DNA of 40,893 bases, from positions 1-40,893 of the forward strand of contig NZ_AJXU01000067.1 of assembly GCF_000264315.1 (NCBI RefSeq). Direction: 5' to 3'. Each line of letters begins with the position of its first letter. Position 1 is the first letter of the stretch. A model generated the notes under the pieces. It did not search any database. It had not been told where the DNA came from and saw nothing but the letters and a program-made list of their open reading frames with translations. Source of the DNA: Rhodanobacter fulvus Jip2. GTDB lineage: Bacteria; Pseudomonadota; Gammaproteobacteria; Xanthomonadales; Rhodanobacteraceae. Position numbers and translations under genes: made by a program. Positions 25,560 through 35,244 of this stretch are shown here, in pieces.

Positions 25560-27244
25560 TACATCTTCTCCGGGGCGCCGAGGCCCAACAGGCCCAGACC
25601 ATTTTTCAAGACTTGCCGCGTGGCCACCACCAGCGCCAGGCGCGCGTTGCGCAGCGCGGCGTCGTCGACCAGGAACTGGTGCGAGTTGTAGTAGGTGTGG
25701 AACGCGTTGGCCAGTTCGCGCAGCCAGCCGGCGACCAGGTGCGGCTCCAGGTTGAGCGCGGCCGTCTCGACGATCTCGGGGAATTTCGACAGCTCGGTCA
25801 GCAGGATCTGTTCGTGCTCGTTGTCCAGCCGCGCCAGATGGGCGAGACCGTCGGCAAGGTCGAAACTGAAGCCCTTCTCCGGCGCCTGCCGCAGCACGCT
25901 GCAGACGCGGGCGTGGGCGTACTGGATGTAGTAGACCGGGTTGTCGTTCGACTGCGAACGCGCCAGGTCGATGTCGAACACCAGCTGCGAGTCGCTCTTG
26001 CGCGAGATCAGGAAGTAGCGCGTGGCGTCGCGGCCCACTTCGTCGATCAGGTCGCGCAGGGTGACGTAGCTGCCGGCGCGCTTGGAGATCTTCACCTCCT
26101 CGCCGCCGCGCATCACGGTCACCATCTGGTGCAGCACGTATTCAGGCCAGTTCTTCGGGATGCCCACGTTCAGCGCCTGCAGGCCGGCCTTGACTCGCGC
26201 CAGCGAGCCGTGATGGTCGGAACCCAGCTCGGTGATGGCGCGCTCGTAACCGCGCTGCCACTTGCTCAGGTGGTAGGCCACGTCGGGCAGGAAATAGGTG
26301 TAGGTGCCGTCGGACTTGCGCATCACGCGGTCCTTGTCGTCACCGAACTCGGTGGTGCGCAGCCACAGCGCGCCGCCTTCTTCGTAGGTATGGCCGTGCG
26401 CCACCAGCTCGCGCACGGTTTCCTCGACCTTGCCGTCGCTGTACAGCGAGGACTCCAGGAAGTACGTGTCGAAGCCCACGCCGAACGCCTGCAGGTCCAG
26501 GTCCTGCTCGCGGCGCAGGCTGGCCACGGCGAAGCGGCGGATCGCGTCCAGATCGTCCACGTCGCCGTTGGCGGTGGCGGTTTCGCCATCGGCCACCACC
26601 GCGTCGCGATCGAGGAACGCGCGCGCCACGTCGGCGATGTAGTCGCCGCGGTAGCCGTTTTCCGGCCAGTTGCTGTCATCCGGCGTGACGCCGCGGGCGC
26701 GCGCCTGCACCGAGACGGCGAGGTTGGCGATCTGCACGCCGGCGTCGTTGTAGTAGAACTCGCGCTTCACGTTCCAGCCGGTGGCTTCCAGCAAGCGGCT
26801 GAGGCAATCGCCGATCGCCGCCGCGCGGCCATGGCCCACGTGCAGCGGGCCGGTCGGGTTGGCCGAGACGAATTCCACGCCCACGGTCTTGCCGCCGCCG
26901 GTGCTGCGGCCATAGGCGTCGGCTTCGGCCAGGATGCGCCGCAGTTCGGCGTGGTACGCGCTGGCGGCCAGGAAGAAGTTGATGAAGCCCGGGCCGGCGA
27001 TCTCCACTTTCGCCACCAGGTCGTTCGCCGGCAGTGCCGCGACCAGCTTTTCGGCCAGCTCGCGCGGCTTGGCGCGCGCGGGCTTGGCCAGCAACATCGC
27101 CACGTTGCAGGCGAAGTCGCCGTGTTCGCGGCTGCGCGCGCGTTCGATCACGAAGCCCGGCAAGGCCAGATCGGCGGGAAGGGTGGCATCGTTCTGCAAG
27201 GCCTGAATCGCCTGCAAAATCAGTTCGCGCAGCTGTTCTTTCAC
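25559..27244 (-). CDS. argS: arginine--tRNA ligase
   Basis: The 561-residue class I synthetase attaches arginine to tRNA-Arg. The HIGH-type motif is HVGH at residues 135-138 in [18 protein letters not shown]. The KMSK-type loop is KISK at 385-388 in [15 protein letters not shown]. The N-terminal tRNA D-loop domain and the C-terminal anticodon-binding domain (ending [21 protein letters not shown]) are present, and the length matches the family. The start is GTG with only a weak GAAAG upstream. It is followed by the overlapping SPOR gene and preceded by a 393-bp gap with DnaA-box-like sites. Confidence 0.97.
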   Translation of the reverse strand: MKEQLRELILQAIQALQNDATLPADLALPGFVIERARSREHGDFACNVAMLLAKPARAKPRELAEKLVAALPANDLVAKVEIAGPGFINFFLAASAYHAELRRILAEADAYGRSTGGGKTVGVEFVSANPTGPLHVGHGRAAAIGDCLSRLLEATGWNVKREFYYNDAGVQIANLAVSVQARARGVTPDDSNWPENGYRGDYIADVARAFLDRDAVVADGETATANGDVDDLDAIRRFAVASLRREQDLDLQAFGVGFDTYFLESSLYSDGKVEETVRELVAHGHTYEEGGALWLRTTEFGDDKDRVMRKSDGTYTYFLPDVAYHLSKWQRGYERAITELGSDHHGSLARVKAGLQALNVGIPKNWPEYVLHQMVTVMRGGEEVKISKRAGSYVTLRDLIDEVGRDATRYFLISRKSDSQLVFDIDLARSQSNDNPVYYIQYAHARVCSVLRQAPEKGFSFDLADGLAHLARLDNEHEQILLTELSKFPEIVETAALNLEPHLVAGWLRELANAFHTYYNSHQFLVDDAALRNARLALVVATRQVLKNGLGLLGLGAPEKM

Positions 27245-27370
27245 GGGCTTTCAATATCGTGATGGAACCGACAATCCTAGCAGACCGCCACCGCCGGGCG
27301 GGGCCGATACCGCAGTCCCGGCGCGGTGGGGCAACCGCCTCGGGCTTTGCTGCACTGCAGTGGGCGGGCC

Positions 27371-27543
27371 TGTGGATAAGTCTGTGGGGAAAGCTTCGCC
27401 CGCTGGCGGCTGGCCGGAGCGGTGAACCGATCAACCCGCGATTTTTTGGGAAAAGTCTTTGATCATCAGTGTCATACGTTGACAACCTGTGGTGAAGAGG
27501 GCGACATGACCGCCAAGTGACCGTTCCGCGGATTTGTGCATAA
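27371..27543. promoter_or_regulatory. cluster of DnaA-box-like sites upstream of argS
   Basis: A perfect TGTGGATAA (complement of TTATCCACA) lies at 27371-27379 and a one-mismatch TGTGCATAA at 27535-27543. Two weaker ones are TGTGGGGAA at 27383-27391 and TGTGGTGAA at 27488-27496. All share one orientation. Between them is a comparatively AT-rich stretch (about 27440-27482) containing GATTTTTT and TTGATCATCA. A 10-bp palindrome CACTGCAGTG (27353-27362) is adjacent. The remainder of the 393-bp gap between argS and radC shows no gene. Confidence 0.4.
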
Positions 27544-27637
27544 GTTTCGACTACTTGCCGCGCCTTGATGCACCCGAAATGCAGCAGGAAGCCGACATCC
27601 GCGGTTGTGGAAGGGCCGCGACACAGGATCGGTCGGG

Positions 27638-28309
27638 TCAGATCAGCCCGCGCGCGGCCATCGACACCGGCTCGCCGCTGCCGATCACCAGATGGTCCAG
27701 CACGCGCACGCCGACCAGGCGCAAGGCGTCGCGCAGTTCGTGGGTGATCGCGCGGTCGGCGGCACTGGGCTCGGCCACGCCCGAGGGGTGATTGTGGGCA
27801 AAGATCACCGCGCAGGCGTTGTGCTGCAGGCAGGCGCGAACCACCTCGCGCGGGTGCACGCTGGCGCCGTCGACGGTGCCGCGGAACAGCTCCTCGAACG
27901 CCAGCACGCGGTGGCGATTGTCCAGGTAGAGGCAGCCGAAAACCTCGTATGGCAGGTGGCGCAGGCGGGCGCGCAGAAAATCGCCGCTGTCGCGGGGGTT
28001 GCCGAGGCTGGGTTGCTCTTGCAGCTGCTCGGCCAGGCTGCGGCGGGCCAACTCCAGCGCAGCGGCAATGCGGGCCCGTTTGGCCGGGCCCAGCCCACCC
28101 ACCCGGATCGGGTGATCGGGCCGCCCGAGCAGGGCGCCCAGGCTGCCGGCGCCGGCGATCAGTTCGCGACCCAGCGCCAGCGCATCCTTGCCGCGGCTGC
28201 CGCTGCCCAGCAGCACGGCCAGCAACTCCGCGTCGGACAGCGCGCCGCTGCCGCGCGCCAGCAGTTTTTCACGGGGACGTTCGCCTTCGGGCCAGTCGCG
28301 GATACTCAT
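27638..28309 (-). CDS. radC: JAMM-domain protein RadC
   Basis: The 223-residue protein has an N-terminal helix-hairpin-helix-like region (residues about 1-85, starting SIRDWPEGERPREKLLARG). A JAB/JAMM metalloprotease-like domain follows, with HNHPSGVAEPSAAD (His172, His174, Asp185). The fold suggests a zinc hydrolase or DNA-associated nuclease. The old link to DNA repair in E. coli was traced to another gene, so the cellular role is unsettled. It is divergent from coaBC, a neighbourhood conserved across gammaproteobacteria. Confidence 0.93.
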   Translation of the reverse strand: MSIRDWPEGERPREKLLARGSGALSDAELLAVLLGSGSRGKDALALGRELIAGAGSLGALLGRPDHPIRVGGLGPAKRARIAAALELARRSLAEQLQEQPSLGNPRDSGDFLRARLRHLPYEVFGCLYLDNRHRVLAFEELFRGTVDGASVHPREVVRACLQHNACAVIFAHNHPSGVAEPSAADRAITHELRDALRLVGVRVLDHLVIGSGEPVSMAARGLI

Positions 28310-28352
28310 GCCGATAGCGTGTCGGGTCGGGCGTTGGGTCGATAGCAGACAG

Positions 28353-28367
28353 CCGGAATGATTCCGG
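28353..28367. promoter_or_regulatory. perfect palindrome between radC and coaBC
   Basis: CCGGAATGATTCCGG is a 15-bp perfect palindrome (6-bp arms, TGA centre) in the 96-bp divergent gap. A TAAGCT sequence directly follows (28368-28373) and could be a weak -10 for coaBC. The palindrome could be an operator or a transcript hairpin; no regulator is identified. Confidence 0.35.
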
Positions 28368-28405
28368 TAAGCTAGGCGTCTGCCCGTCTGTCAGGCCCGC
28401 CTTAC

Positions 28406-29611
28406 ATGTCTCTTGCCCAACGCCGCATTCTGCTGGGAGTGTCCGGCGGCATCGCCGCCTACAAGTCCTGCGAGCTGGTACGCCGGCTGCGTGATCTCGA
28501 CGCCGAAGTGCGCGTGGTGATGACCGAGGCGGCTACCCATTTCGTTACCCCCACCACGTTCCAGGCGCTGTCCGGCCAGAGCGTGCGGGTCAGCGGCTGG
28601 GACGCGCAGGCGGAAGCGGCGATGGGCCATATCGAGCTGGCGCGCTGGGCCGAGCGCATCCTCATCGCACCGGCCAGCGCCGACCTGCTGGCGCGGCTGG
28701 CGCACGGACTGGCCGACGATCTGTTGTCCACACTATGCCTCGCCAGCGCCGCGCCGCTGTGTCTTGCGCCGGCGATGAATCAGCAGATGTGGGCGCATGC
28801 GGCGGTGCAGGCCAACCTCGCCACCTTGCGCCAGCGCGGCGCGCAGGTGCTGGGCCCGGCGGCCGGCGAACAGGCCTGTGGCGACGTGGGCTCGGGCCGG
28901 ATGCTGGAACCGCTGGAGCTGCGCGATGCGCTGGCCGCTTCCTTCGGTGGCGGCGCCCTGGCGGGGCTGAACATCCTGGTGAGCGCGGGCCCCACCTTCG
29001 AGGACATCGACCCGGTACGTTTCATCGGCAACCGCAGTTCCGGCCGCATGGGCTTCGCGGTGGCGCAGGCAGCGGCGCAGCAGGGTGCGCGCGTCACGCT
29101 GGTGGCCGGCCCCGTGAGCCTGTGCACGCCGCCGGGCGTGGCGCAGCGCGTCGACGTGCGCAGCGCGGCACAGATGCACGCGGCGGTGCTGTCCGGCGCG
29201 GCACAGGCCGATATCTACATCGCGGCGGCGGCGGTGGGCGATTACCGTCCGCGCGAAGTCTCGCCGCGCAAATTGAAGAAGCAGGCGGGCGCCGACCTGT
29301 CGCTGCAGCTCAGCGAGAACCCGGACATCCTGGCCAGTCTTTCGGCGCAGGCCACGCATCCGTTCCTGGTCGGCTTTGCCGCCGAAACGCATGACGTGGC
29401 GCACTACGCGCAGGGCAAGTTGAAGCGCAAGGGCCTGGACATGATCGCCGCCAACCAGGTCGGCGAAGGGCTCGGCTTTGAAACCGCCGACAACGCCATC
29501 AACCTGTATTGGGAAGGCGGCATGCTGGAATTGCCGCGCGCGGGCAAGGCCGAGCTGGCCCATCAGTTGCTGGCCTGCGTGGCCGAGCGCTACCGGGCCG
29601 CGCGCGGATGA
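28406..29611 (+). CDS. coaBC: bifunctional phosphopantothenoylcysteine decarboxylase/synthetase
   Basis: The 401-residue enzyme carries out two steps of coenzyme A synthesis: CTP-dependent ligation of cysteine to 4'-phosphopantothenate, and FMN-dependent decarboxylation. The CoaC half has His75 in [11 protein letters not shown], the PAMNQQMW motif and Cys158 in [12 protein letters not shown], at the same positions as E. coli Dfp. The CoaB half begins near residue 190 with [15 protein letters not shown] and holds AAAVGDYRP and RKLKKQ for nucleotide and substrate binding. It is complete. The stop overlaps the dut start by four bases (ATGA), marking a coaBC-dut transcription unit continuing toward algC. 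Confidence 0.97.
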   Translation: MSLAQRRILLGVSGGIAAYKSCELVRRLRDLDAEVRVVMTEAATHFVTPTTFQALSGQSVRVSGWDAQAEAAMGHIELARWAERILIAPASADLLARLAHGLADDLLSTLCLASAAPLCLAPAMNQQMWAHAAVQANLATLRQRGAQVLGPAAGEQACGDVGSGRMLEPLELRDALAASFGGGALAGLNILVSAGPTFEDIDPVRFIGNRSSGRMGFAVAQAAAQQGARVTLVAGPVSLCTPPGVAQRVDVRSAAQMHAAVLSGAAQADIYIAAAAVGDYRPREVSPRKLKKQAGADLSLQLSENPDILASLSAQATHPFLVGFAAETHDVAHYAQGKLKRKGLDMIAANQVGEGLGFETADNAINLYWEGGMLELPRAGKAELAHQLLACVAERYRAARG

Positions 29612-30075
29612 GCCGGCCCGTCGTCGACATCGAACTGAAGATTCTCGATCCGCGCCTCGGCGACAGCATCGCCCTGCCCGAGGCGGCCACTGCCGGCAGC
29701 GCCGGCATGGATTTGCGCGCCGCGCTGGAGCAGCCGCTGACCCTGCAGCCGGGCGAAAGCGCGCTGGTGCCCAGTGGCATCGCCATCCACATCGGCGACC
29801 CGGGCTGGTGCGCGGTGATCGTGCCGCGCTCCGGGTTGGGCCACAAGCACGGACTGGTGATGGGCAATCTGGTAGGAGTGATCGACGCCGACTACCAGGG
29901 CCCGTTGATGATTTCATGCTGGAACCGCGGCGCGGCGCCGTACACCATCGAGGTAGGCGACCGCATCGCCCAGTTGCTGCTGCTGCCGGTGGCGCAGGCA
30001 CGGATGAACATCGTGTCCGCGTTCGCCCCGAGCCAGCGCGGCGACGGCGGTTTCGGTTCCACCGGCATCAATTGA
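29608..30075 (+). CDS. dut: deoxyuridine 5'-triphosphate nucleotidohydrolase (dUTPase)
   Basis: The 155-residue trimeric dUTPase hydrolyses dUTP to dUMP and pyrophosphate, keeping uracil out of DNA and feeding dTMP synthesis. All five family motifs are visible: AGMDLRA (32-38), [11 protein letters not shown] (73-83), [10 protein letters not shown] with catalytic Asp94, [10 protein letters not shown] (119-128) and the C-terminal [10 protein letters not shown] (144-153) that closes over the substrate. The ATG overlapping the coaBC stop is at the normal start for the family. The coaBC-dut-algC order is conserved in Pseudomonas and Xanthomonas relatives. Confidence 0.97.
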   Translation: MSRPVVDIELKILDPRLGDSIALPEAATAGSAGMDLRAALEQPLTLQPGESALVPSGIAIHIGDPGWCAVIVPRSGLGHKHGLVMGNLVGVIDADYQGPLMISCWNRGAAPYTIEVGDRIAQLLLLPVAQARMNIVSAFAPSQRGDGGFGSTGIN

Positions 30076-30131
30076 GTGGCGGCCCGCGCCGCGGGCCACG
30101 CCGCGACAACCTGCGGGGGCGGGCAACAACG

Positions 30132-32441
30132 ATGAAGATGGCGAAGGGGATGTCGTTCGACTGGCGTGGACTGCTGCCTTTGGCGGCGGGCACGTTGCTG
30201 CTGCTGCTGGGATTGTTCTGCGGCTGGCAGACCTGGTTGATCGCGGACGAGGGACAGGCGGCGGCGCGCGTGCATGTCGCCCAGGACCAGGCGGTGAAAG
30301 CGCTGGCGCAGGAGCTCGCCGCGCAACGCGCCACGGTGACCGCTGCGGTGGCCACGCTGGATCCGGCCGCGGCCATGCAGGATCCGGCGCAGGCCACCGC
30401 CACGTTGCGCCAGCGTTTACCCCACGCGCTGGCGCTGGAGCTTTACAGCGGCACGCTCAACGAAGTGCTGCACGCCAATTACCGTGAATTCGGCTACGCC
30501 AAGGCGGCGCAGTTGATGTCGGCGCAAACGGCCGATGGCACGCCGCCCGCGCAAAGCGTGTCGCATGGCGGCAGTGATCGACGGCTCAGTCTCGTCGTGC
30601 CCCTGGGCGCCCCGGATCGGGCGCAGGGCTGGGCCTGGGTCGAGTTGCCTTTTGCCCCGTTGCGCCAGCGGCTGGACGCGATCGATCCGGCCGGCGGTCG
30701 CCTGGATCTGCGCCAAGGCGATGAGCGCGGCGACATGCGCCTGCTTTCCCACGGTGCCGCCTCGGCCGAAAGTGAAGCCGGCGGCAAACCGGTGCCCGGA
30801 AGCGCGTTCAGCGTCGGTGCCGCCCTGCCGCGCGCATTCATCGTGCTGCCGCATTCGGTGCTGCTGGCCGCCTTGCTGGCGCTGTTCGGCCTGGGCGCGG
30901 GAGCGTTCCTGCTGTGGCGGCGCGCGCGCTCGGCGGTCGAAATATCATCCGAACCCGAGGAGCCAGTGGTGCCCACAGAAATTCCCCAGATCGTCCGCGA
31001 GCCTGCAAAGCTGGTGGCCCCCCCGACAGCGCCGGCGCTGTCCGGCGGTGATGCCAGGGCTGCCGTGGATCCTTCCATTTTCCGCGCGTACGACATCCGC
31101 GGCATCGTCGGCAAAACCCTCAGCCGCGACGTGGCGCACCTGTTGGGCCAGGCGATCGGCAGCCTGATGCGGGAGCGGGATCTGCGCGAGATCGTGATCG
31201 GGCGCGATGGGCGGCTGTCCGGCCCCGAGCTGGCCGGTGCGCTGTCGGATGGTTTCCGCGCCGCCGGCATCGACGTGATCGACATCGGCGCGGTGCCCAC
31301 GCCGGTGGTTTATTTCGCCACCTTCCACTTCGAAACCGGCTGCGGCGTGGCGGTGACCGGCAGCCACAACCCGCCCGACTACAACGGCTTCAAGATCATG
31401 GTCGGCGGCGAGACGCTGGCCGAGGATGCAATCCAGGACCTGTACCAGCGCATCGCCGGCGGCGCGCTGGTGGGCGATGGCCATGGCGCTTATCGGCATG
31501 TGGACGTGGCGCCCGATTACATCGAGCGGATCACTTCCGACGTGCAGGCCGAGCGCAGCCTGAAGGTCGTGGTCGATTGCGGCAACGGCATCCCCGGCGC
31601 ACTGGCGCCACAGGTGCTGGAGGAAATCGGCTGCGAGGTGATCCCGTTGTATTGCGAGGTGGACGGCACCTTCCCCAACCACCATCCCGACCCGTCCGAG
31701 CCGTCCAACCTGCAGGACCTGATCGTCTCCGTGCAGAAATCCGGCGCGGACCTGGGTGTGGCGTTCGACGGCGATGGCGACCGGCTTGGCGTGGTCACCC
31801 GCACCGGCGAAATCATCTATCCCGACCGCCTGCTGATGCTGTTTGCCCGCGACGTGCTGTCGCGCCAGCCCGGTGCCACGATCATCTACGACGTCAAATG
31901 CACCGGTCACCTGAAAGGCCAGATCCTGGATGCCGGCGGCAGCCCGCTGATGTGGCGCACCGGTCATTCGCTGATCAAGGCCAAGATCCGCGAGACCGAC
32001 GCAGAACTGGCCGGCGAAATGAGCGGCCATTTCTTCTTCAAGGAGCGCTGGTTCGGCTTCGACGACGGCATCTACGCCGCCGCGCGGCTGCTGGAAATCA
32101 TTGCCGGTGACGCGCTGGGGCGTTCGCCGGACGAGATCTTCGCCACCTTGCCCAAGGGCGTGTCGACCCCCGAGCTGAAGGTGGAGATGGTCGAGGGCCG
32201 CAACTACCGCTTCATGATGAATTTCCGCGCCAAGGCGGCTTTCGAAGGGGCCACCCTGATCACCATCGACGGCGTGCGCGCCGACTGGCCCGATGGCTGG
32301 GGCCTGGTACGTGCGTCCAACACCACGCCGGTACTGGTGCTGCGTTTCGACGCCGACAATGCCGCGGCGCTGCAACGGATCCAGGACGTGTTCCGTGAGC
32401 AGATGCTGGCGGTCGACCCGTCGTTGCAGCTGCCGTTCTGA
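30132..32441 (+). CDS. algC: membrane-anchored phosphomannomutase/phosphoglucomutase
   Basis: The 769-residue protein has two parts. The C-terminal 459 residues (about 311-769) form a complete AlgC-type alpha-phosphohexomutase. It has phosphoserine Ser411 in TGSHNPPDYNG, metal-binding DGDGDR (Asp546, 548, 550), sugar-binding GEMSGHFFF and RASNTTPVLVLRF. It interconverts mannose- or glucose-6-phosphate and the 1-phosphates for GDP-mannose, LPS and exopolysaccharide. The first 310 residues hold two membrane helices (about 14-36 and 240-261) around a periplasmic domain of unknown role. The ATG at 30132 is the first of three in-frame ATGs (30138, 30150); none has a strong ribosome site. It lies 56 bp after dut. 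In Pseudomonas argB follows algC; here it is absent. Confidence 0.93.
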   Translation: MKMAKGMSFDWRGLLPLAAGTLLLLLGLFCGWQTWLIADEGQAAARVHVAQDQAVKALAQELAAQRATVTAAVATLDPAAAMQDPAQATATLRQRLPHALALELYSGTLNEVLHANYREFGYAKAAQLMSAQTADGTPPAQSVSHGGSDRRLSLVVPLGAPDRAQGWAWVELPFAPLRQRLDAIDPAGGRLDLRQGDERGDMRLLSHGAASAESEAGGKPVPGSAFSVGAALPRAFIVLPHSVLLAALLALFGLGAGAFLLWRRARSAVEISSEPEEPVVPTEIPQIVREPAKLVAPPTAPALSGGDARAAVDPSIFRAYDIRGIVGKTLSRDVAHLLGQAIGSLMRERDLREIVIGRDGRLSGPELAGALSDGFRAAGIDVIDIGAVPTPVVYFATFHFETGCGVAVTGSHNPPDYNGFKIMVGGETLAEDAIQDLYQRIAGGALVGDGHGAYRHVDVAPDYIERITSDVQAERSLKVVVDCGNGIPGALAPQVLEEIGCEVIPLYCEVDGTFPNHHPDPSEPSNLQDLIVSVQKSGADLGVAFDGDGDRLGVVTRTGEIIYPDRLLMLFARDVLSRQPGATIIYDVKCTGHLKGQILDAGGSPLMWRTGHSLIKAKIRETDAELAGEMSGHFFFKERWFGFDDGIYAAARLLEIIAGDALGRSPDEIFATLPKGVSTPELKVEMVEGRNYRFMMNFRAKAAFEGATLITIDGVRADWPDGWGLVRASNTTPVLVLRFDADNAAALQRIQDVFREQMLAVDPSLQLPF

Positions 32442-32462
32442 CGTGCCTGACGCCTGCCGTGG

Positions 32463-33107
32463 CTACGGTTCCGGCGGCGCGTCTTCGGCGGCCTTGAGCT
32501 CGCGATAGCGGGCCAGCTGCCTGGCTTGCGCGGCCACGGTGCTGTCGCGCTCGGCCTGCTGTCGGGCCAGTGCGTTGCGCTGCATTGCCACCACGTTGCG
32601 CTGCTTGGAAATGTTGTCCACCATGAATTTGGGCACGGGCTGCTTGGCCTGCTCGAGTTCCGCGGCGCGGTCGAGCAAGCCGGTGAGCGCCTTCTCCTGG
32701 CTTTGCAGGTTGATCCGCGTGGTGCGGATCTGCTGGTCGAGAGCGTCGACCGTTTGCTGCAGGGACATCTTGTAGGAGGCCTCGTCCGGGTAGGCGCTCA
32801 TCATCTGCGCCTCGGCGCGGGCGACATCCTGGCGCGCGCGCTCCTTCGCCGCGGCTTCCTTCGCCAGCTTGTTGGCCACCACGCGTTCGGCGGCGGTCAA
32901 CTGGCGCGGCACCCGTTGCACCACCATGCCGCGATCGTTGACCACGTCGTAGCCGGCCTTCATCGCCTCGGCGGTGAGGCTGTCGCTGTAATGCGGCAAG
33001 CCCTGCGGGTCGACCCACTTGTAGCGGTTGCCATTGACTTTCTGGGCGTGCGCGGCCACGCCAGCCAGCAACGTGCCTGCGATGATGACTGACAGAAACT
33101 TGCGCAT
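32463..33107 (-). CDS. periplasmic DUF4124-type coiled-coil protein
   Basis: The 214-residue protein starts with a signal peptide (KFLSVIIAGTLLAGVAAHA, cleavage near residue 21). A DUF4124-like segment RYKWVDPQGLPHYSDSLT (about 27-45) follows, then a long charged Gln/Ala/Lys-rich helical region (about 75-200) that should form a coiled coil. The ATG at 33107 has a strong AAGGGGGG just upstream. The function of DUF4124 proteins is unknown; they are common in Xanthomonadales envelopes. It converges with algC with only 21 bp between stops, and lies downstream of pyrE on the same strand across 135 bp that show no gene. Confidence 0.85.
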   Translation of the reverse strand: MRKFLSVIIAGTLLAGVAAHAQKVNGNRYKWVDPQGLPHYSDSLTAEAMKAGYDVVNDRGMVVQRVPRQLTAAERVVANKLAKEAAAKERARQDVARAEAQMMSAYPDEASYKMSLQQTVDALDQQIRTTRINLQSQEKALTGLLDRAAELEQAKQPVPKFMVDNISKQRNVVAMQRNALARQQAERDSTVAAQARQLARYRELKAAEDAPPEP

Positions 33108-33242
33108 GAATCCCCCCTTTGCGGGGCAGTATAGCCGTGGCGATTGCGCGGGCGGGCGGTGGACAGGGGCGTCGCCGTCACGTTTTCGAGTACGAAGCGG
33201 CGGTTTCGCCATCGGCTGACGGTTGCTTCGTTGGGAATGCTT

Positions 33243-33905
33243 TCACAAACCTTGTGATGACGATTGCACGCCGTAGCGTTCGCGGTAGCTCAGCAGACGG
33301 CCATGCTCGGCGGCCAGCTGCGGCTGTTCGCCCGCGTACGCCAGTACGTCGTCCAGGCTGGTGATCGCGATCACCGGGATGCCGTGGTCGGCGGCAACTT
33401 CCTGCGCGGCGGAGCGCTCGCCCTGGCCGCGCTCCTGTCGATCCAGCGCGATCAGCACGCCGGCGGGCGTGGCGCCGTGCGCGCGGATCAGGGCCAGCGA
33501 TTCGCGCACGGCGGTGCCGGCGGTCATCACGTCGTCCACGATCAGCACGCGGCCTTTCAGCGGCGCGCCCACCAGGGTGCCGCCCTCGCCGTGATCCTTC
33601 GCCTCCTTGCGGTTGTAGGCCCAGGGTAGGTCGCGCTGGTGCTGGTCCGCCAGCGCGATGGCGGTGGCGGCGGCCAGCGCGATGCCCTTGTAGGCGGGAC
33701 CGAACAGCATGTCGACCTGAAGCTCCGAATTCACCAGGGCATCGGCGTAGGCGCGGCCGAGCTGGGCCAGCGCGGCGCCGGAATCGATTCGGCCCATGTT
33801 GAAGAAGTACGGGCTGAGGCGGCCGGATTTCAGGGTGAATTCGCCGAAGCGCAGCACGTCGCGCGCCAGGGTGAGTTCGATGAAGTCGCGCTGGTAATCG
33901 TGCAC
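33243..33905 (-). CDS. pyrE: orotate phosphoribosyltransferase
   Basis: The 220-residue enzyme joins orotate to PRPP to make OMP in pyrimidine synthesis. The PRPP-binding motif is [13 protein letters not shown] (Asp124, Asp125). The orotate-side segments [17 protein letters not shown] and [11 protein letters not shown], and the flexible catalytic loop [12 protein letters not shown], are present. The start is GTG ([11 protein letters not shown]), matching the family N-terminus; longer upstream openings belong to the neighbouring gene's region. It follows the GNAT gene at 33928 by 22 bp and may be cotranscribed with it. Confidence 0.96.
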   Translation of the reverse strand: MHDYQRDFIELTLARDVLRFGEFTLKSGRLSPYFFNMGRIDSGAALAQLGRAYADALVNSELQVDMLFGPAYKGIALAAATAIALADQHQRDLPWAYNRKEAKDHGEGGTLVGAPLKGRVLIVDDVMTAGTAVRESLALIRAHGATPAGVLIALDRQERGQGERSAAQEVAADHGIPVIAITSLDDVLAYAGEQPQLAAEHGRLLSYRERYGVQSSSQGL

Positions 33906-33927
33906 GGGCGGTCTCGCGGCAGGAAGG

Positions 33928-34455
33928 TCAGGGGAGGGCGCGCAGCAACAGTTGCTGTGGCCCGCAGCGGCCGCCATGGTAACGCGCGCCGCCGTCGACG
34001 AAGCCGGCGCGCTGGTACATCCGGGTGGCGGCGCGGTTGTCGCAGTCGACGGTGAGCACCAGCAGCCGCGTGGCGGGATGGCGCATGGCCAGGTCCTCCA
34101 GCAGCAGGGCAACGGCGCGCGCGCCCAGCCCGCGGCCTTGCCAGTCGGCATCCACGAACAGCGAGCGCAACCCTTGCGCCGGCTGCGCGAAATCACGGCC
34201 GGCCACGCTGCGGGCGCTCGCGTCGATGCGGTAGTAACCGATGGGCGCGTCGCCGTGCATGATCGCCATCGGCTCGCTGCCCGGGCACTGCGTCACGTCG
34301 GCCAGCAGGTCGGCCATCGCGCCGACGCGATCGCGCTGCGCCGGCCGCACGCGCAAACGCAGCAGCGCGGGATGCAGCGACGGCTCCGCCGGCACCACGC
34401 GCAGCGCGTCCGGCGGCGTTGCCACGGCGTCGCGATTGTTATGATCGGGGATCAC
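33928..34455 (-). CDS. GNAT family N-acetyltransferase
   Basis: The 175-residue protein shows the acetyl-CoA binding motif [25 protein letters not shown] (Q-x-x-G-x-G type, near residues 97-121). It also has a late GNAT segment [23 protein letters not shown] near 133-155. The substrate is not evident. The GTG at 34455 lies only 14 bp from the xthA start and overlaps that gene's promoter; a GTG at 34425 would give 165 residues and is an equally plausible start. It sits directly upstream of pyrE. Confidence 0.82.
   Translation of the reverse strand: MIPDHNNRDAVATPPDALRVVPAEPSLHPALLRLRVRPAQRDRVGAMADLLADVTQCPGSEPMAIMHGDAPIGYYRIDASARSVAGRDFAQPAQGLRSLFVDADWQGRGLGARAVALLLEDLAMRHPATRLLVLTVDCDNRAATRMYQRAGFVDGGARYHGGRCGPQQLLLRALP
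34437..34445 (+). promoter_or_regulatory. extended -10 promoter for xthA
   Basis: TGTTATGAT is an extended -10 element (TGn plus TATGAT). Transcription would begin near 34452, giving a leader of about 18 bases before the xthA ATG. TTGCCA at 34419-34424 is a possible -35, but the 15-bp spacing is short. Confidence 0.5.
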
Positions 34456-34469
34456 TTTTGGGAGATTCC

Positions 34470-35240
34470 ATGCGCATCATCAGCCTCAACGCCAACGGTA
34501 TCCGCTCGGCCGCCAGCAAGGGCGTGTTCGAATGGCTGCGCGACCAGAACGCCGACGTGGTGTGCCTGCAGGAAACCAAGGCGCAGGAGCATCAACTGAC
34601 CGATCCGATGTTCCGGCCCGATGGCCATCACTGCTTTTATCGCGATGCCAGCAGCAAGAAAGGCTACAGCGGCGTGGCGATCTACACCAAACGTGAGCCC
34701 GACCAGGTACTGACCGAGCTGGGCTGGGACGAATTCGACAACGAGGGCCGCTACATCGAGGCGCGGTTCGGCAACCTGTCGGTGGTGTCGCTGTATTTCC
34801 CGTCCGGCTCTTCCGGCGACGAGCGCCAGCAGTTCAAGTTCAAGGCGATGGAGTGGATCACGCCGATCTTCGATGCGTGGCTGAAGAGCGGTCGCGACTA
34901 CGTGATCTGCGGCGACTGGAACATCGTGCACACGAAGAACGACATCAAGAACTGGAGCTCCAACCAGAAGAACTCCGGCTGCCTGCCCGAGGAACGCGCA
35001 TGGCTGGATCTGCTGTTCCTGCAGCGCGGCTGGGTCGACAGCTTCCGCTCGATCCGGCCCGAGGCGGTGGAATACACCTGGTGGTCCAACCGCGGCCAGG
35101 CGCGCGCCAATAACGTGGGTTGGCGCATCGACTATCAGGTGTGCACGCCGTCACTGCGCGAGCGGCTGCTGGACTGCTCGATCTACCGCGACCAGCGCTT
35201 CTCCGACCACGCGCCGTACATCGTCGACTACGCCGACTGA
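34470..35240 (+). CDS. xthA: exodeoxyribonuclease III family AP endonuclease
   Basis: The 256-residue enzyme cleaves DNA at abasic sites and acts as a 3' to 5' exonuclease and 3'-phosphatase in base excision repair. The catalytic landmarks of the exonuclease III fold are present: Asn8 in NANGIR, Glu35 in LQETKAQ, Asp149 and Asn151 in CGDWNIVH, and the terminal SDHAPYIVDY (Asp246, His247). GGGAG lies five bases before the ATG. It is divergent from the GNAT/pyrE pair and convergent with ampG. Confidence 0.95.
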   Translation: MRIISLNANGIRSAASKGVFEWLRDQNADVVCLQETKAQEHQLTDPMFRPDGHHCFYRDASSKKGYSGVAIYTKREPDQVLTELGWDEFDNEGRYIEARFGNLSVVSLYFPSGSSGDERQQFKFKAMEWITPIFDAWLKSGRDYVICGDWNIVHTKNDIKNWSSNQKNSGCLPEERAWLDLLFLQRGWVDSFRSIRPEAVEYTWWSNRGQARANNVGWRIDYQVCTPSLRERLLDCSIYRDQRFSDHAPYIVDYAD

Positions 35241-35244
35241 TCGG

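Noticed and set aside
27353..27543. Chromosomal origin of replication
   Set aside because: No dnaA, dnaN, rpmH or gyrB is adjacent, only one DnaA box is perfect, and no AT-rich unwinding repeats are visible.
29478..30131. 987-residue form of AlgC starting inside coaBC
   Set aside because: That extension overlaps coaBC and dut in another frame and is Arg/Pro/Ala-rich noise; the membrane-helix start at 30132 is natural.
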